From the NCBI RefSeq assembly GCF_900119145.1, contig NZ_FPIY01000003.1, positions 224,299-288,298 of the forward strand: a stretch of DNA of 64,000 bases, given 5' to 3'. The stretch is from Cellulophaga fucicola. GTDB taxonomy: Bacteria; Bacteroidota; Bacteroidia; Flavobacteriales; Flavobacteriaceae. The notes under the pieces are model-generated. The model saw only the letters and a list, made by a program, of their open reading frames with translations, searched no databases and was not told where the DNA came from. The translations under genes and the position numbers were made by a program. Below, piece by piece: positions 47,074 to 56,776 of this stretch. The first letter of the stretch is position 1. The number at the start of each line of letters is the position of its first letter.

Positions 47074-47147
47074 TGGTCCCACATGGGCTCGAACCATGGA
47101 CCCCCTGATTATGAGTCAGGTGCTCTAACCAGCTGAGCTATAGGACC
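47074..47147 (-). tRNA. tRNA-Met (anticodon CAU), elongator type
   Basis: 74-base cloverleaf. Acceptor GGTCCTA/TGGGACC pairs completely (one G-U), D-arm GCTC/GAGC, anticodon stem CCTGA/TCAGG with loop CTCATAA, T-arm CATGG-TTCGAGC-CCATG, discriminator A. CCA is not encoded. The G1-C72 pair rules out initiator tRNA. Anticodon CAU also occurs in lysidine-modified tRNA-Ile2, but the GGGTC variable loop favours elongator Met. Confidence 0.88.
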
Positions 47148-47220
47148 CGCAAATTGCGGATGCAATATTACTATTTATTTTGTTACAATCCAAAATAAGA
47201 TTGCAGTTATATTTACTTTT

Positions 47221-47634
47221 TTATTTGGCTACCGTTGGCGCTTCTTGGCAAAGCTCTATTAATGTGCCATTTGTACCCTTAGGATGTAAAAAAGCAACTA
47301 GCTTATTATCTGCTCCTTTTTTAGGTGTTTCATTTAAAACCACAAAACCTTCTGCTTTTAAACGTGCAATTTCTGCAACTATATTATCCACAGCAAAAGC
47401 TATATGGTGTACACCTTCTCCTTTTTTTGCAATAAACTTTGCTATAGGGCTATCTTCTTTTGTTGCCTCTAACAATTCTATTTTATTTGGTCCTTGCATA
47501 AAAAAAGAAGTCTTAACACCTTCAGACGCTACTTCTTCTTCCTTATAACTTGGTGTTCCTAAAAGCTTTTCAAACAAGATGTTAGATGCTTTTAAGTCCT
47601 TAACTGCTATTCCTATATGTTCTATTTTTTGCAT
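47221..47634 (-). CDS. mce: Methylmalonyl-CoA epimerase
   Basis: Interconverts (2R)- and (2S)-methylmalonyl-CoA in propionate and succinyl-CoA metabolism. 137 residues of the vicinal-oxygen-chelate fold with two repeats; metal ligands are visible in IEHIGIAVKDL, GVHHIAFAVDN and the C-terminal GTLIELCQE. Lies just upstream (relative to its own strand) of nothing related, since the mutase is not in the window. Confidence 0.9.
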   Translation of the reverse strand: MQKIEHIGIAVKDLKASNILFEKLLGTPSYKEEEVASEGVKTSFFMQGPNKIELLEATKEDSPIAKFIAKKGEGVHHIAFAVDNIVAEIARLKAEGFVVLNETPKKGADNKLVAFLHPKGTNGTLIELCQEAPTVAK

Positions 47635-47736
47635 AATCGATCTTTAAAAATATAAAAGCTAAAATTACAACAATAAATCTTTTGCGTAATCCCTAGGATA
47701 CTAGGCTAAGGTATAGGAGTCTAATGATATAAATTG

Positions 47737-47744
47737 TACTTTTG
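47737..47744 (+). promoter_or_regulatory. Putative promoter core directly before rbfA
   Basis: TACTTTTG fits TAnnTTTG and ends 4 bases before the ATG of rbfA. If used, transcription would begin at or next to the start codon, giving a leaderless mRNA. No TTG is found at the expected spacing. Confidence 0.4.
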
Positions 47745-47748
47745 CCCC

Positions 47749-48141
47749 ATGGAAACTCAAAGACAGAAAAAAATAGGAGGCGTAATACAAAAAGATATCG
47801 CAGATATCTTACAACGCGCAGTGATTGATGGAGGTTTGCGTGGAACACTTATATCTGTTTCTAAGGTGGTTGTTACTACAGATTTGTCTATAGCTAAAGT
47901 ATATATTAGTATTTTTCCTCATAAAAATTCGAAAGAACTTTTAGAAGGTATACAGTCTAACCAACCGCTTATAAAGCACGAACTTTCTCAACGTACCAAA
48001 AACCAATTACGTCGTGTACCAGAATTGTTATTTTTTATAGACGATTCCTTGGAGTACATAGATGGTATAGAAAAATCTTTAAAAAGGGAAGAAAACCCAA
48101 TAGAGAACCCAGATTTATTAGAACGCAGAAAAAAATCTTAA
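47749..48141 (+). CDS. rbfA: Ribosome-binding factor A
   Basis: KH-like protein that assists 16S rRNA maturation in the 30S subunit. From METQRQKKIGGVIQKDIADI the protein is 130 residues, the family length, with the conserved VVTTDLSIAKVYISIFP strand and LRRVPELLFFIDDSLEY near the end. An in-frame ATG 15 bases upstream is less likely because it overlaps the promoter core. Followed after two bases by the FtsX-like permease gene. Confidence 0.93.
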   Translation: METQRQKKIGGVIQKDIADILQRAVIDGGLRGTLISVSKVVVTTDLSIAKVYISIFPHKNSKELLEGIQSNQPLIKHELSQRTKNQLRRVPELLFFIDDSLEYIDGIEKSLKREENPIENPDLLERRKKS

Positions 48142-48143
48142 GA

Positions 48144-49352
48144 TTGAATTTTCCGCTGTACATCGCTAAGCGATACTTACGTTCTAAAAGCAGTCAAAAC
48201 GCTGTAAATATTATCAATTTTATTACTTTTTTAGTTATCGTAATTGGTTCTGCAGCGCTTTTTATTGTTTTGTCTGGCTTTGCCGGATTAAAAACATACA
48301 GCCTTAGTTTTAGTGAAAGTTTTGATCCCGATTTAAAAGCTTCTCCCTTAACCGGAAAATTTATATCGGTTTTACCTGAACAAGAAGCTAAATTATCTAA
48401 AATAGATGGTGTACTTGCCTTTTCTAAAGAACTAGAAGAAAAGGTATACTTTTTACATAACGAGAAAAGCCATATTGGTTACATTAAAGGCGTAGATAAC
48501 AACTACAACAAAGTTACAGGTATAGATAGTACGTTATATTTTGGTGAGTGGTTAATAGACAGCCAGAGAGGTGTAGTTGGTATTGGTATTGCTAATTTGC
48601 TAGGCTTAACTATAAACAATTACAGAAGCCCATTACAAATACTAGTTCCTAAATCTAAAAAAGGAGCTATTAACCAAGGCGGACTAAACAAGGCTCCGTA
48701 CAACCAACACAATGTTGTGATTAGCGGTATGTATAACGTTGCCGAAGATTTAGACAAAAAATACTTATTTACAGATTTACCTGTAGTACAAAAGCTTTTA
48801 GAAAAAGATAGCTTACAGGTTTCTGCTCTAAACTTTAAAATAGACGCAACTAAAGATATTGCTGCCATTAAGCAGAGCATTACTACTGTTTTACAAAATA
48901 ATGTGATTTTAAAAGATAGACAGGAGCAAAATAGTACGCTACACCGTATGTTAAACACAGAGAACCTGGCAACATACCTAATTTTTACCTTAGTGCTTAT
49001 TATTGCCTTATTTAATGTTGTAGGCGCTATTATTATGATGATTTTAGACAAGCAACAAAACTCTAAAACACTTTACTACTTAGGTACTACAATTAAAGAG
49101 TTACGAAGTATTTATTTTGTGCAAGGCACCTTGGTTACTAGTATTGGTGGCTTGGTTGGTGTTTTTATAGGATCTCTACTAATATGGTCGCAATTAGCCT
49201 TTGGATGGCTTAAAATAAACGCATTTTTAGCATACCCTGTAGAGTACAAGCTATTAAACGTTGCTATTGTTTTAGCCACTATTATAGTATTGGGTCTTAT
49301 TTCTGCAAAAATTGCTAGTAGTAGAATAAGTAAAAAGTTAATTACTCAATAA
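48144..49352 (+). CDS. FtsX-like ABC transporter permease (LolC/E-type)
   Basis: 402 residues with an N-terminal membrane helix (NIINFITFLVIVIGSAALFIVLSGF), a large periplasmic domain, and three C-terminal helices including VGAIIMMILDKQQNSKTLYYLG, the FtsX-core pattern of lipoprotein-releasing systems. The start is TTG at 48144, two bases after the rbfA stop; the resulting N-terminus (MNFPLYIAKRYLRSKSSQN) is typical of flavobacterial homologues, so TTG is probably correct. No ATPase gene is next to it. Confidence 0.87.
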   Translation: MNFPLYIAKRYLRSKSSQNAVNIINFITFLVIVIGSAALFIVLSGFAGLKTYSLSFSESFDPDLKASPLTGKFISVLPEQEAKLSKIDGVLAFSKELEEKVYFLHNEKSHIGYIKGVDNNYNKVTGIDSTLYFGEWLIDSQRGVVGIGIANLLGLTINNYRSPLQILVPKSKKGAINQGGLNKAPYNQHNVVISGMYNVAEDLDKKYLFTDLPVVQKLLEKDSLQVSALNFKIDATKDIAAIKQSITTVLQNNVILKDRQEQNSTLHRMLNTENLATYLIFTLVLIIALFNVVGAIIMMILDKQQNSKTLYYLGTTIKELRSIYFVQGTLVTSIGGLVGVFIGSLLIWSQLAFGWLKINAFLAYPVEYKLLNVAIVLATIIVLGLISAKIASSRISKKLITQ

Positions 49353-49444
49353 AATTACTTCTTTTTAGAAATTCTACCCCGTAATTAAAACTTTACACTA
49401 AAGACTTTGTACTTAATATTTTTTTAGGACTTTGTACTACTCCA

Positions 49445-50437
49445 CTAAGAAAACTGGTAATCTCCAAACTTATCTAAAACTGCATCAAACGTGGCAAAAA
49501 CATCTGGAGATTCATCACTAGTAACCATTTTCATACGATATTCTTTAAAATCTGGAATACCTTTAAAATAGTTTGTATAATGTCTGCGTGTTTCAAAAAC
49601 ACCTAGCTTTTCACCTTTCCAATCAATTGCCATTTGTAAATGCCTACGAGCTGCCTCTACACGTTCTTGCATTGTTGGTGGTGCTTTGTGTTCTCCTGTT
49701 TCTATAAAATGTTTAACCTCGTTAAAGAACCAAGGGTAACCAATGCTTGCTCTACCTATCATAGCGCCATCTAAACCGTACTCGTCTCGCATTTTTACCG
49801 CTGCTTCTGGTGTATTTACATCACCATTACCAAAAACAGGAATATGCATACGTTGGTTATTTTTAACCTGAGCAATTGGTGCCCAATCTGCATCGCCTTT
49901 ATACATTTGTACACGTGTTCTACCGTGTATAGCTATTGCTGCACAACCTACATCTTGTAAGCGTTCTGCAACCTCAACAATTTTAATAGAGTCTGCATCC
50001 CATCCTAAACGGGTTTTTACTGTAATTGGCAAGTTGGTATGTTTTACCATAGCATCGGTTAACTTAACCATTAGGTCTATGTCTTTTAAGATACCTGCTC
50101 CTGCACCTTTACTTACTACCTTTTTTACGGGACAGCCAAAATTAATGTCTATTATATCTGGATTAGATTTTTCTACAATCTCTACAGATCGTAACATAGA
50201 ATCTAAATTTGCACCAAAAATTTGTATGCCTACTGGGCGTTCTTTTTCATAAATATCTAATTTCATAACGCTTTTTGCAGCATCACGAATTAAACCTTCT
50301 GATGATATAAACTCTGTATACACCACATCTGCTCCTTGTTCTTTGCATAACGCTCTAAACGGTGGGTCGCTTACGTCTTCCATTGGTGCTAACAACAACG
50401 GAAAATCTGGTAACTGTATGTCTCCTATTTTTGGCAT
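49445..50437 (-). CDS. dusB: tRNA-dihydrouridine synthase DusB
   Basis: FMN enzyme that reduces specific uridines in the tRNA D-loop. 330 residues with the family start LLAPMEDVSDPPFRALCKEQGAD, the active-site cysteine in DINFGCPVKKVVSKGAG near residue 100, KTRLGWD, and FMN-binding IPVFGNGDVNTPE and DGAMIGRASIGYPW. It is full length. Confidence 0.94.
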   Translation of the reverse strand: MPKIGDIQLPDFPLLLAPMEDVSDPPFRALCKEQGADVVYTEFISSEGLIRDAAKSVMKLDIYEKERPVGIQIFGANLDSMLRSVEIVEKSNPDIIDINFGCPVKKVVSKGAGAGILKDIDLMVKLTDAMVKHTNLPITVKTRLGWDADSIKIVEVAERLQDVGCAAIAIHGRTRVQMYKGDADWAPIAQVKNNQRMHIPVFGNGDVNTPEAAVKMRDEYGLDGAMIGRASIGYPWFFNEVKHFIETGEHKAPPTMQERVEAARRHLQMAIDWKGEKLGVFETRRHYTNYFKGIPDFKEYRMKMVTSDESPDVFATFDAVLDKFGDYQFS

Positions 50438-50560
50438 TCGGCAAATTTACAACATATCCGCTATCTAAAAAATAGAAAAGATTCTATCTTAACCCTATGT
50501 CTTTAGAAATTAATAACCTTACGTACTTAGGAGTATATACCATTGGTAGTTTTTAAACAT

Positions 50561-50597
50561 AAAAAAAGCGAAAATCCAATTAAGGAATTCCGCTTTA
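50561..50597 (-). terminator. Intrinsic terminator after the OmpA-like gene
   Basis: On minus, AAAGCGGAATTCC pairs with GGATTTTCGCTTT (one mismatch, one G-U) and is followed by a T-run, 31 bases past the stop of the OmpA-like gene. Confidence 0.75.
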
Positions 50598-50627
50598 ACA
50601 ATTTATAGTTGTTAGCTAGTGTGTCGC

Positions 50628-51458
50628 TTATTCGTTAGAAGCCATTAATGCAAAAAACTTATCTATGTTAGGTAAGATTACAATACGTGTTCTTCTATTT
50701 TTAGCTCTATCTTCTTTAGAATCGTTAGATGCTAAAGGCTTATAGCTACTTCTACCAGATGCAATTAATTTCTCTGGTGCTACATTATATTTAGTTTGTA
50801 ATTTACGTACAATAGATGTTGCTCTTAATACACTTAAGTCCCAGTTATCTGTTACTTTAGGAGTACTAATAGATCTTGCATCTGTATGCCCTTCTACCAT
50901 AACTTCAATGCTAGGCTCAGAGTTAATAACGTCTGCTAATTTTTGTAAAATAGCATCTGCTTTGTTGCTTACATTGTAGCTAGCAGTGTTAAATAATAAT
51001 TTATCAGAAATAGAAATCATTACAACAGTATCGTCAATATCAATTGCGATATCATCATCTTCATTTAAACTATTTGTACCAATAGATTTTTTTAAGTTAT
51101 GAGACAATGCTAAGTTCATAGAATCTTTAAGTGTTTTAGCACCCATTAATTGTTCTGGACTAACGTTTTTTAATGTCTCACGCATTTTAGCTTTAACATT
51201 GTTAGAAATAACTGCACCATCTGCAGAAATTAATTTAGCATCGTTATCTTCTGTTAAAGCAGTAATTTTAGAGTTGTAATCTGCAACTCTTGCTTCAATT
51301 TTAGCAAATTTTGCTTCTAACTCTTCTTTTTCAACAGCAGTCTTGGTTAATTGACTTTTAGTTTCACCGTGAGCTTGTTGCAATTCTACATATTTCTTTT
51401 TAGAAACACATGATCCCAATAAAACTACTGCGGCTAACGCTAATGATATCTTCTTCAT
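50628..51458 (-). CDS. OmpA-family peptidoglycan-associated lipoprotein
   Basis: 276 residues with lipobox LLGSC (Cys16), a coiled coil at about 22-72, and a C-terminal OmpA domain (about 150-270). That domain holds the peptidoglycan-binding residues in VEGHTDARSI and DRAKNRRTRIVILP. Probably tethers the outer membrane to peptidoglycan; the coiled coil suggests oligomerisation. Own terminator downstream. Confidence 0.88.
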   Translation of the reverse strand: MKKISLALAAVVLLGSCVSKKKYVELQQAHGETKSQLTKTAVEKEELEAKFAKIEARVADYNSKITALTEDNDAKLISADGAVISNNVKAKMRETLKNVSPEQLMGAKTLKDSMNLALSHNLKKSIGTNSLNEDDDIAIDIDDTVVMISISDKLLFNTASYNVSNKADAILQKLADVINSEPSIEVMVEGHTDARSISTPKVTDNWDLSVLRATSIVRKLQTKYNVAPEKLIASGRSSYKPLASNDSKEDRAKNRRTRIVILPNIDKFFALMASNE

Positions 51459-51738
51459 AATTTTAAGTTTTGTTTTGTTCTGCTATAGATACGGGTAGAA
51501 ACTAAAAATAGATTTTTTACAATTAATATTTACACACTAACAACTAATTATCAAATAGATACGACTCAAAAAAAATAAGAATTAAACAACTCAAAACATC
51601 ACTTTTAAGCTATTTTAAGCCTAAAAAACAAGAAATAACTACTCTTAAAAGGCAAAAGAACCCTTGTCTTGTTCATTTTCTTTATCTAAATTATAGACCC
51701 TTTAAATATTAGACGTTCATAACCTATAAAATATAAAC

Positions 51739-51746
51739 TATATTTG
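51739..51746 (+). promoter_or_regulatory. Putative promoter core for lepA
   Basis: TATATTTG matches TAnnTTTG and ends 20 bases before the lepA ATG. No correctly spaced TTG is seen. Confidence 0.45.
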
Positions 51747-51766
51747 CAGCTACTTTAGTAATATAT

Positions 51767-53563
51767 ATGAAGAATATTAGGAATTTTTGCATTATTGCAC
51801 ACATAGATCACGGAAAAAGTACATTAGCAGATAGGCTTTTAGACTTTACGGGTTCTGTGACAGACCGTGAAAAACAAGATCAACTTTTAGATAGTATGGA
51901 CTTGGAGCGAGAACGTGGTATTACCATAAAATCGCACGCCATACAAATGGACTTTGAATATAAAGGAGAACAATATATTCTAAATTTAATTGATACTCCT
52001 GGCCACGTAGATTTTAGCTATGAGGTATCTAGATCTATTGCTGCTTGTGAAGGTGCTTTATTAATTGTAGATGCTGCACAAAGTATACAAGCGCAAACAA
52101 TATCTAACCTATATCTTGCTTTAGAAAACGATTTAGAAATAATTCCGGTTCTTAATAAGGTAGATTTACCTAGTGCAAACCCAGAAGAAGTAACAGATGA
52201 TATTGTTGAGCTTTTAGGTTGCAAACCAGAAGATGTTATACACGCAAGTGGTAAAACTGGCTTTGGTGTAGATAATATTTTATCTGCAGTTATAGAACGT
52301 ATACCTGCACCAGTTGGTAACGTAGACGAACCGTTACAGGCATTAGTGTTTGACTCTGTTTACAATCCTTTTAGAGGTGTAGAAACATATTTTAGAGTTA
52401 TTAATGGTGAAATTAAAAAAGGACAAAAAATAAAATTTGTAGCAACTGGCAAGAGTTATTTTGCAGATGAAGTTGGTACATTAAAACTGTCACAGGTTAT
52501 AAAGCAAAGTGTAAAAGCTGGTGATGTTGGTTACTTAATTACAGGTATTAAAGATGCCCGTGAGGTTAAAGTGGGTGATACTATTACAGACTCTGCAAAC
52601 CCAACAGTTAACCCTATTGCAGGTTTTGAAGATGTAAAACCAATGGTATTTGCTGGTATTTACCCTGTAGATACAGATGAGTTTGAAGAATTACGTTCTT
52701 CTATGGAGAAATTGCAGTTAAATGATGCCTCTTTGGTTTTTGCACCAGAAAGTAGTGCTGCTCTTGGTTTTGGTTTTCGTTGTGGCTTCTTAGGAATGCT
52801 ACATATGGAGATTATACAAGAACGTTTAGAGCGCGAGTTTAATATGACTGTTATTACAACAGTACCTAACGTTAGTTACCACGCATTTACTCGTAAAGAC
52901 CCAGATACGCCACTTATTGTTAATAACCCTACAGATTTACCAGACCCGTCTAGTGTAGACCGTGTAGAAGAACCATATATTAAAGCTACCATTATTACAA
53001 AATCTGATTTTGTGGGTAATGTTATGTCTTTATGTATAGAGAAACGTGGACAAATTACAAATCAGAATTACTTAACACCAGAGCGTGTAGAGTTGTCTTT
53101 TGATATGCCACTTGCAGAAATTGTTTTCGATTTTTATGATAGATTAAAAACAGTATCTAAAGGGTATGCTTCTTTTGATTATACACCTATAGGTATGCGC
53201 GTATCTAAATTAGTACGTGTAGATATTTTATTAAACGCACAACCGGTTGATGCTTTATCTGCTCTTATACACGCAGACAATGCCGTACATATTGGTAAAA
53301 AAATGTGCGAGAAGTTAAAAGAGTTAATCCCAAGACAACAGTTTGATATTCCTATACAGGCTGCAATTGGAGCTAAAATTATCTCTAGAGAAACAACTAA
53401 GGCTTTACGTAAAGATGTTACCGCTAAATGTTATGGTGGTGATATTTCTAGAAAACGTAAACTTTTAGAGAAACAGAAAAAAGGTAAAAAACGTATGCGC
53501 CAGGTTGGTAACGTAGAGGTACCACAAGAAGCATTTATGGCCGTATTAAAGCTTAACGATTAA
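51767..53563 (+). CDS. lepA: Elongation factor 4 (back-translocase)
   Basis: Ribosome-dependent GTPase that back-translocates stalled ribosomes. 598 residues, the usual length. G1 [10 protein letters not shown]2 region [11 protein letters not shown]3 [13 protein letters not shown]4 NKVDLPSA, then domains II and III, and the LepA-specific C-terminal domain with [19 protein letters not shown] and [11 protein letters not shown]. Followed by a clear terminator. Confidence 0.97.
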   Translation: MKNIRNFCIIAHIDHGKSTLADRLLDFTGSVTDREKQDQLLDSMDLERERGITIKSHAIQMDFEYKGEQYILNLIDTPGHVDFSYEVSRSIAACEGALLIVDAAQSIQAQTISNLYLALENDLEIIPVLNKVDLPSANPEEVTDDIVELLGCKPEDVIHASGKTGFGVDNILSAVIERIPAPVGNVDEPLQALVFDSVYNPFRGVETYFRVINGEIKKGQKIKFVATGKSYFADEVGTLKLSQVIKQSVKAGDVGYLITGIKDAREVKVGDTITDSANPTVNPIAGFEDVKPMVFAGIYPVDTDEFEELRSSMEKLQLNDASLVFAPESSAALGFGFRCGFLGMLHMEIIQERLEREFNMTVITTVPNVSYHAFTRKDPDTPLIVNNPTDLPDPSSVDRVEEPYIKATIITKSDFVGNVMSLCIEKRGQITNQNYLTPERVELSFDMPLAEIVFDFYDRLKTVSKGYASFDYTPIGMRVSKLVRVDILLNAQPVDALSALIHADNAVHIGKKMCEKLKELIPRQQFDIPIQAAIGAKIISRETTKALRKDVTAKCYGGDISRKRKLLEKQKKGKKRMRQVGNVEVPQEAFMAVLKLND

Positions 53564-53599
53564 TTTTATTACATTGTAATTTACAATTTTTAGATATAG

Positions 53600-53635
53600 A
53601 AAAACCTTCATTTAATAATGAAGGTTTTTGTTTTT
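53600..53635 (+). terminator. Intrinsic terminator after lepA
   Basis: AAAAACCTTCATT and AATGAAGGTTTTT form a perfect 13-base stem with a 4-base loop, followed by GTTTTT. Confidence 0.9.
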
Positions 53636-53734
53636 AATACAAACCTGTCTAAACTCTATTACTCTAAACAAGTTTGTTATTACTTTACACCATAAACAAG
53701 GTTTTAGTGTACTGTACTTTAAAATTAGAGTACA

Positions 53735-53774
53735 AAAAAACCGCCTTAAACATACCACTGTTTAAGACGGTTTT
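53735..53774 (-). terminator. Intrinsic terminator after the lipoprotein gene at 53.8 kb
   Basis: On minus, AAAACCGTCTTAAACA pairs with TGTTTAAGGCGGTTTT (one wobble) and is followed by a T-run, 29 bases after the stop of the lipoprotein gene. Confidence 0.88.
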
Positions 53775-53802
53775 ACAACTAATAACCAACCTAAAAATTC
53801 TT

Positions 53803-54723
53803 CTATTTTGTTCGTAGTCTCTTCACTGTTTTTACATCGTTTGTAGACTTCGTTCTTTTTTTATCTGTTACAGAGGCATCACCTTTTATGTACTCTCTGT
53901 ATCCTACTCCTGTAAAGTCATAAACCGTGCCAGAGTTTGGATGATACAATTCTATTGTTCTATCATTTATTACATAAAGCTCAAAATAATCGTCTCCTAA
54001 GTAATCATAATCTAACTCTAATAATTTTAAAGTTTCATCACCATCAACGTCAAACACTTTATAATCACCTTCGTAATCCCAAGTTAAGTTGTTAGGGCGT
54101 GTACCATTGTTATCTATAGAAGACCTAAATGTATCTGTACCTCTATCTGTAAAAAACTGTAAAAAGTTCTCTGCATCAAAATCATTTATAGCACCCTCTT
54201 CACTTGTGTATGTTTTTTCCCAAGCATTGTATTCTTGTAAAAAGTACTTTAGGTTATCATAAAAAACATAATCATAATCAAACGTGCTTTGCCTGTATCC
54301 TTTTAAATAGTAAGATGTGTTTGTAGCAACATCTAACAACTCTAATGTATTGCTGTTAACAACATAGACCTCTAAAGGCCATCTACCATCTACAGCGTGG
54401 TTAATACGTATACCATCATTAAAAACATCGTAATTACCAACATCTATACCGTAGCCATTACCTGTTTTACCAATACCAACAATATTATTATTAGCATACA
54501 AACGGCCATTGTTAAATGTTATGGTAAATGCACGTTGTAAAAAAGGCACTTCTCCGTTTCCTTGGGTAGCATTAATATCTACATACCAAAGATCATATTT
54601 ATGAATCGCATTTTCTACAGAAATTCCTGGCTCTATATAATCGTGATCAATTATAATCTCTGAGTAGCAAGATGAAACTAAAGTTCCCAATAGCAGTAAT
54701 CCAAATAGTAGTTTTGTTCTCAT
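53803..54723 (-). CDS. Uncharacterised exported lipoprotein
   Basis: 306 residues with lipobox LVSSC (Cys19). The rest is rich in Tyr, Asp and Asn and predicted mostly beta. It contains two similar stretches, LEVYVVNSNTLELLD near residue 117 and FELYVINDRTIELYH near residue 247, each followed by a Tyr-containing strand (SYYLKGYRQ; YDFTGVGYRE). This suggests an internal duplication of a lipocalin-like or beta-sandwich unit. The C-terminal 30 residues are basic (KKRTKSTNDVKTVKRLR). No named family recognised. Confidence 0.72.
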   Translation of the reverse strand: MRTKLLFGLLLLGTLVSSCYSEIIIDHDYIEPGISVENAIHKYDLWYVDINATQGNGEVPFLQRAFTITFNNGRLYANNNIVGIGKTGNGYGIDVGNYDVFNDGIRINHAVDGRWPLEVYVVNSNTLELLDVATNTSYYLKGYRQSTFDYDYVFYDNLKYFLQEYNAWEKTYTSEEGAINDFDAENFLQFFTDRGTDTFRSSIDNNGTRPNNLTWDYEGDYKVFDVDGDETLKLLELDYDYLGDDYFELYVINDRTIELYHPNSGTVYDFTGVGYREYIKGDASVTDKKRTKSTNDVKTVKRLRTK

Positions 54724-54958
54724 AATAAAAATGTATTGGTTCTGTTTACTCTAAAACAAAGGCTGTGCCAAAAATTACAAACCACTGATTAACAACGAGT
54801 AATAAAAACAAAAACAGCTAAACTTATTTCTTTTGTATAGGTTGATGTTTTAAAAAGAACATAAATTAGCTAAAAAAACACTAGCACTAGTACACACATT
54901 CTTTTGTTAATTTGATAATCTACAGGCACCAAATTTCCGCTATCATCAAAATTTTATC

Positions 54959-54966
54959 TACTTTTG
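54959..54966 (+). promoter_or_regulatory. Putative promoter core for gpsA
   Basis: TACTTTTG fits TAnnTTTG and ends 18 bases before the gpsA ATG. Confidence 0.45.
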
Positions 54967-54984
54967 ATTTACTAAATCAATTTT

Positions 54985-55986
54985 ATGAAAAATACTACAA
55001 AATTCGCTGTTTTAGGTGGTGGTAGCTGGGCTACTGCAATTGTAAAAATGCTTACCGAAAATGTAAGCACAGTAAATTGGTATATGCGTAATACAGATGC
55101 CATTGCGCATATTAAAGAGCACAGTCACAACCCTAATTATATAAGCGCCGTAGAGTTTAATGTAGATCAGTTAGAGCTGACTTCAGATATTAACACTGCT
55201 ATTTCTAATGCCGATGTTGTAATTTTTGCAATTCCGTCTGCCTTTTTAGTAAAAGAATTAGAAAAGCTAACGGTTTCTTTAGAAGGTAAAATTATATTTT
55301 CTGCTATTAAAGGTATAGTACCAGAAACCGGATTAATTGTAGGAGAACATTTTAACCAGACCTATAATGTACCATTAAATAATATAGGTGTTATTGCAGG
55401 TCCTTGTCATGCAGAAGAGGTTGCACTAGAGCGTTTATCTTACCTTACAATTGCCTGTGCAGATGAGAAAAAAGCAAAATTAGTGGCTAAAAACTTAAGT
55501 AGCGATTATATAAAGACAAAAACATCTGACGATATTATTGGCACAGAATACGCTGCTGTATTAAAAAATATTTATGCTATTGCTGCTGGTATGGCTCACG
55601 GTTTAGGCTACGGAGATAACTTCCAGAGTGTACTAATGAGTAATGCTATTAGAGAAATGAAACGTTTTATTAAACGTGTACACCATATGAAACGTAACAT
55701 AAACAACTCGGCTTACTTAGGCGATTTACTTGTTACAGGATACTCTGTTTTTAGTAGAAATAGAATGTTTGGTAATATGATTGGTAAAGGATACACCGTT
55801 AAAAGTGCTATGATGGAAATGAGTATGGTAGCAGAAGGCTATTACGCAACCAAGAGTGCACACTTATTAAACGAAAAACACACTAAAAAGTCTAAAACAC
55901 CAATTATAGATGCTGTTTATGCTATTTTATATGATGGTAAAAACCCTAAAAAAGTGTTTAATAATTTAACTGAAAAATTAGACTAA
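54985..55986 (+). CDS. gpsA: NAD(P)+-dependent glycerol-3-phosphate dehydrogenase
   Basis: Reduces dihydroxyacetone phosphate to sn-glycerol 3-phosphate for phospholipid synthesis. 333 residues with the Rossmann nucleotide loop AVLGGGSWATAIVKML, FSAIKGIVPET, IAGPCHAEEVA, and the catalytic lysine region EYAAVLKNIYAIAAGMAHGLGYGDN. Full length. Confidence 0.95.
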   Translation: MKNTTKFAVLGGGSWATAIVKMLTENVSTVNWYMRNTDAIAHIKEHSHNPNYISAVEFNVDQLELTSDINTAISNADVVIFAIPSAFLVKELEKLTVSLEGKIIFSAIKGIVPETGLIVGEHFNQTYNVPLNNIGVIAGPCHAEEVALERLSYLTIACADEKKAKLVAKNLSSDYIKTKTSDDIIGTEYAAVLKNIYAIAAGMAHGLGYGDNFQSVLMSNAIREMKRFIKRVHHMKRNINNSAYLGDLLVTGYSVFSRNRMFGNMIGKGYTVKSAMMEMSMVAEGYYATKSAHLLNEKHTKKSKTPIIDAVYAILYDGKNPKKVFNNLTEKLD

Positions 55987-56012
55987 CACAAACAGTACAA
56001 TACTCTTTTAGT

Positions 56013-56063
56013 AAAGCTTGTTTTTAAAGTGATCTTATAATTGCTGTAAAAACAAGCTTTTTT
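56013..56063 (+). terminator. Intrinsic terminator after gpsA
   Basis: AAAGCTTGTTTTTA and TAAAAACAAGCTTT form a 14-base perfect stem with a 20-base loop and a TTTTTT tail. Confidence 0.85.
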
Positions 56064-56161
56064 ATTGGGTCATTAACAAAAACAACATAAATTATAAGAA
56101 ATTATGGCTTAAGAACGTTTAAACCTTGCAATACCAACAAACCACTAAATAACCTACAACA

Positions 56162-56764
56162 ATGAAAAGCATTAAATCTGTACTATATAGAATTGTACTT
56201 ATAATTGTATGCTCTCTTTTGGCAAAATCTTGTGTCACAGATTACGTGTACAAAGGTGATAAGGATAAAATAGAACAGCGCCAACAAATGCTAGACGATA
56301 ACACTTTTGTTATGGCAGATTTGTCTAGTGAATACACAGAAACAACTGTTGCTAGGGTAATAAAAACATATAAGTTTAATTATTCTTTTACAGTAGACGG
56401 ACGTGCATATACAGACGAAATTTCTTTAACAGAGTTACCAAGCTTTCCTAAGCTAAAACTGTACTATTTAAAAGAAGACCCTAATATAGTATCTGAAGAT
56501 CCACAAAGCGAAATTACTACAGAAAATAAAAAAGGAGACTCTATAACAGATCTTTTAGTGGGTATTGTCTGGGGAATTTTAGCTGCATTAATTCTATTAT
56601 CATTTCTGGGTAAGTCTTATAAAAAAGAACAAAAGACAGCAACACAACTTAAAGAACCAGCTGCGGCAAACACTACTACAACTGCTACACAAGAAGAAGA
56701 AAAAATAAACAAAGAACAAGAGCGCAAAGCAAAAGAAGATCCTAATAGGTTTATGCCTAAATAA
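56162..56764 (+). CDS. Membrane lipoprotein of unknown function with one C-terminal TM helix
   Basis: 200 residues. The N-terminal signal ends in lipobox LLAKSC (Cys24), a beta-rich domain follows (YKFNYSFTVDGRAYTDEISL ... PKLKLYYLKEDPNI), then one membrane helix at about 128-148 (LLVGIVWGILAALILLSF) and a Glu/Lys/Gln-rich tail. The VDGRAYTDE...YYLKEDP pattern recalls DUF3592-like proteins. First of a run of small same-strand genes (56.2-58.9 kb) with gaps of 11-25 bases. Confidence 0.65.
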   Translation: MKSIKSVLYRIVLIIVCSLLAKSCVTDYVYKGDKDKIEQRQQMLDDNTFVMADLSSEYTETTVARVIKTYKFNYSFTVDGRAYTDEISLTELPSFPKLKLYYLKEDPNIVSEDPQSEITTENKKGDSITDLLVGIVWGILAALILLSFLGKSYKKEQKTATQLKEPAAANTTTTATQEEEKINKEQERKAKEDPNRFMPK

Positions 56765-56776
56765 ACTTAAGATAAA

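Noticed and set aside
47074-47147. Initiator tRNA-fMet
   Set aside because: The first acceptor pair is G-C, whereas bacterial initiator tRNAs have an unpaired 1-72 position.
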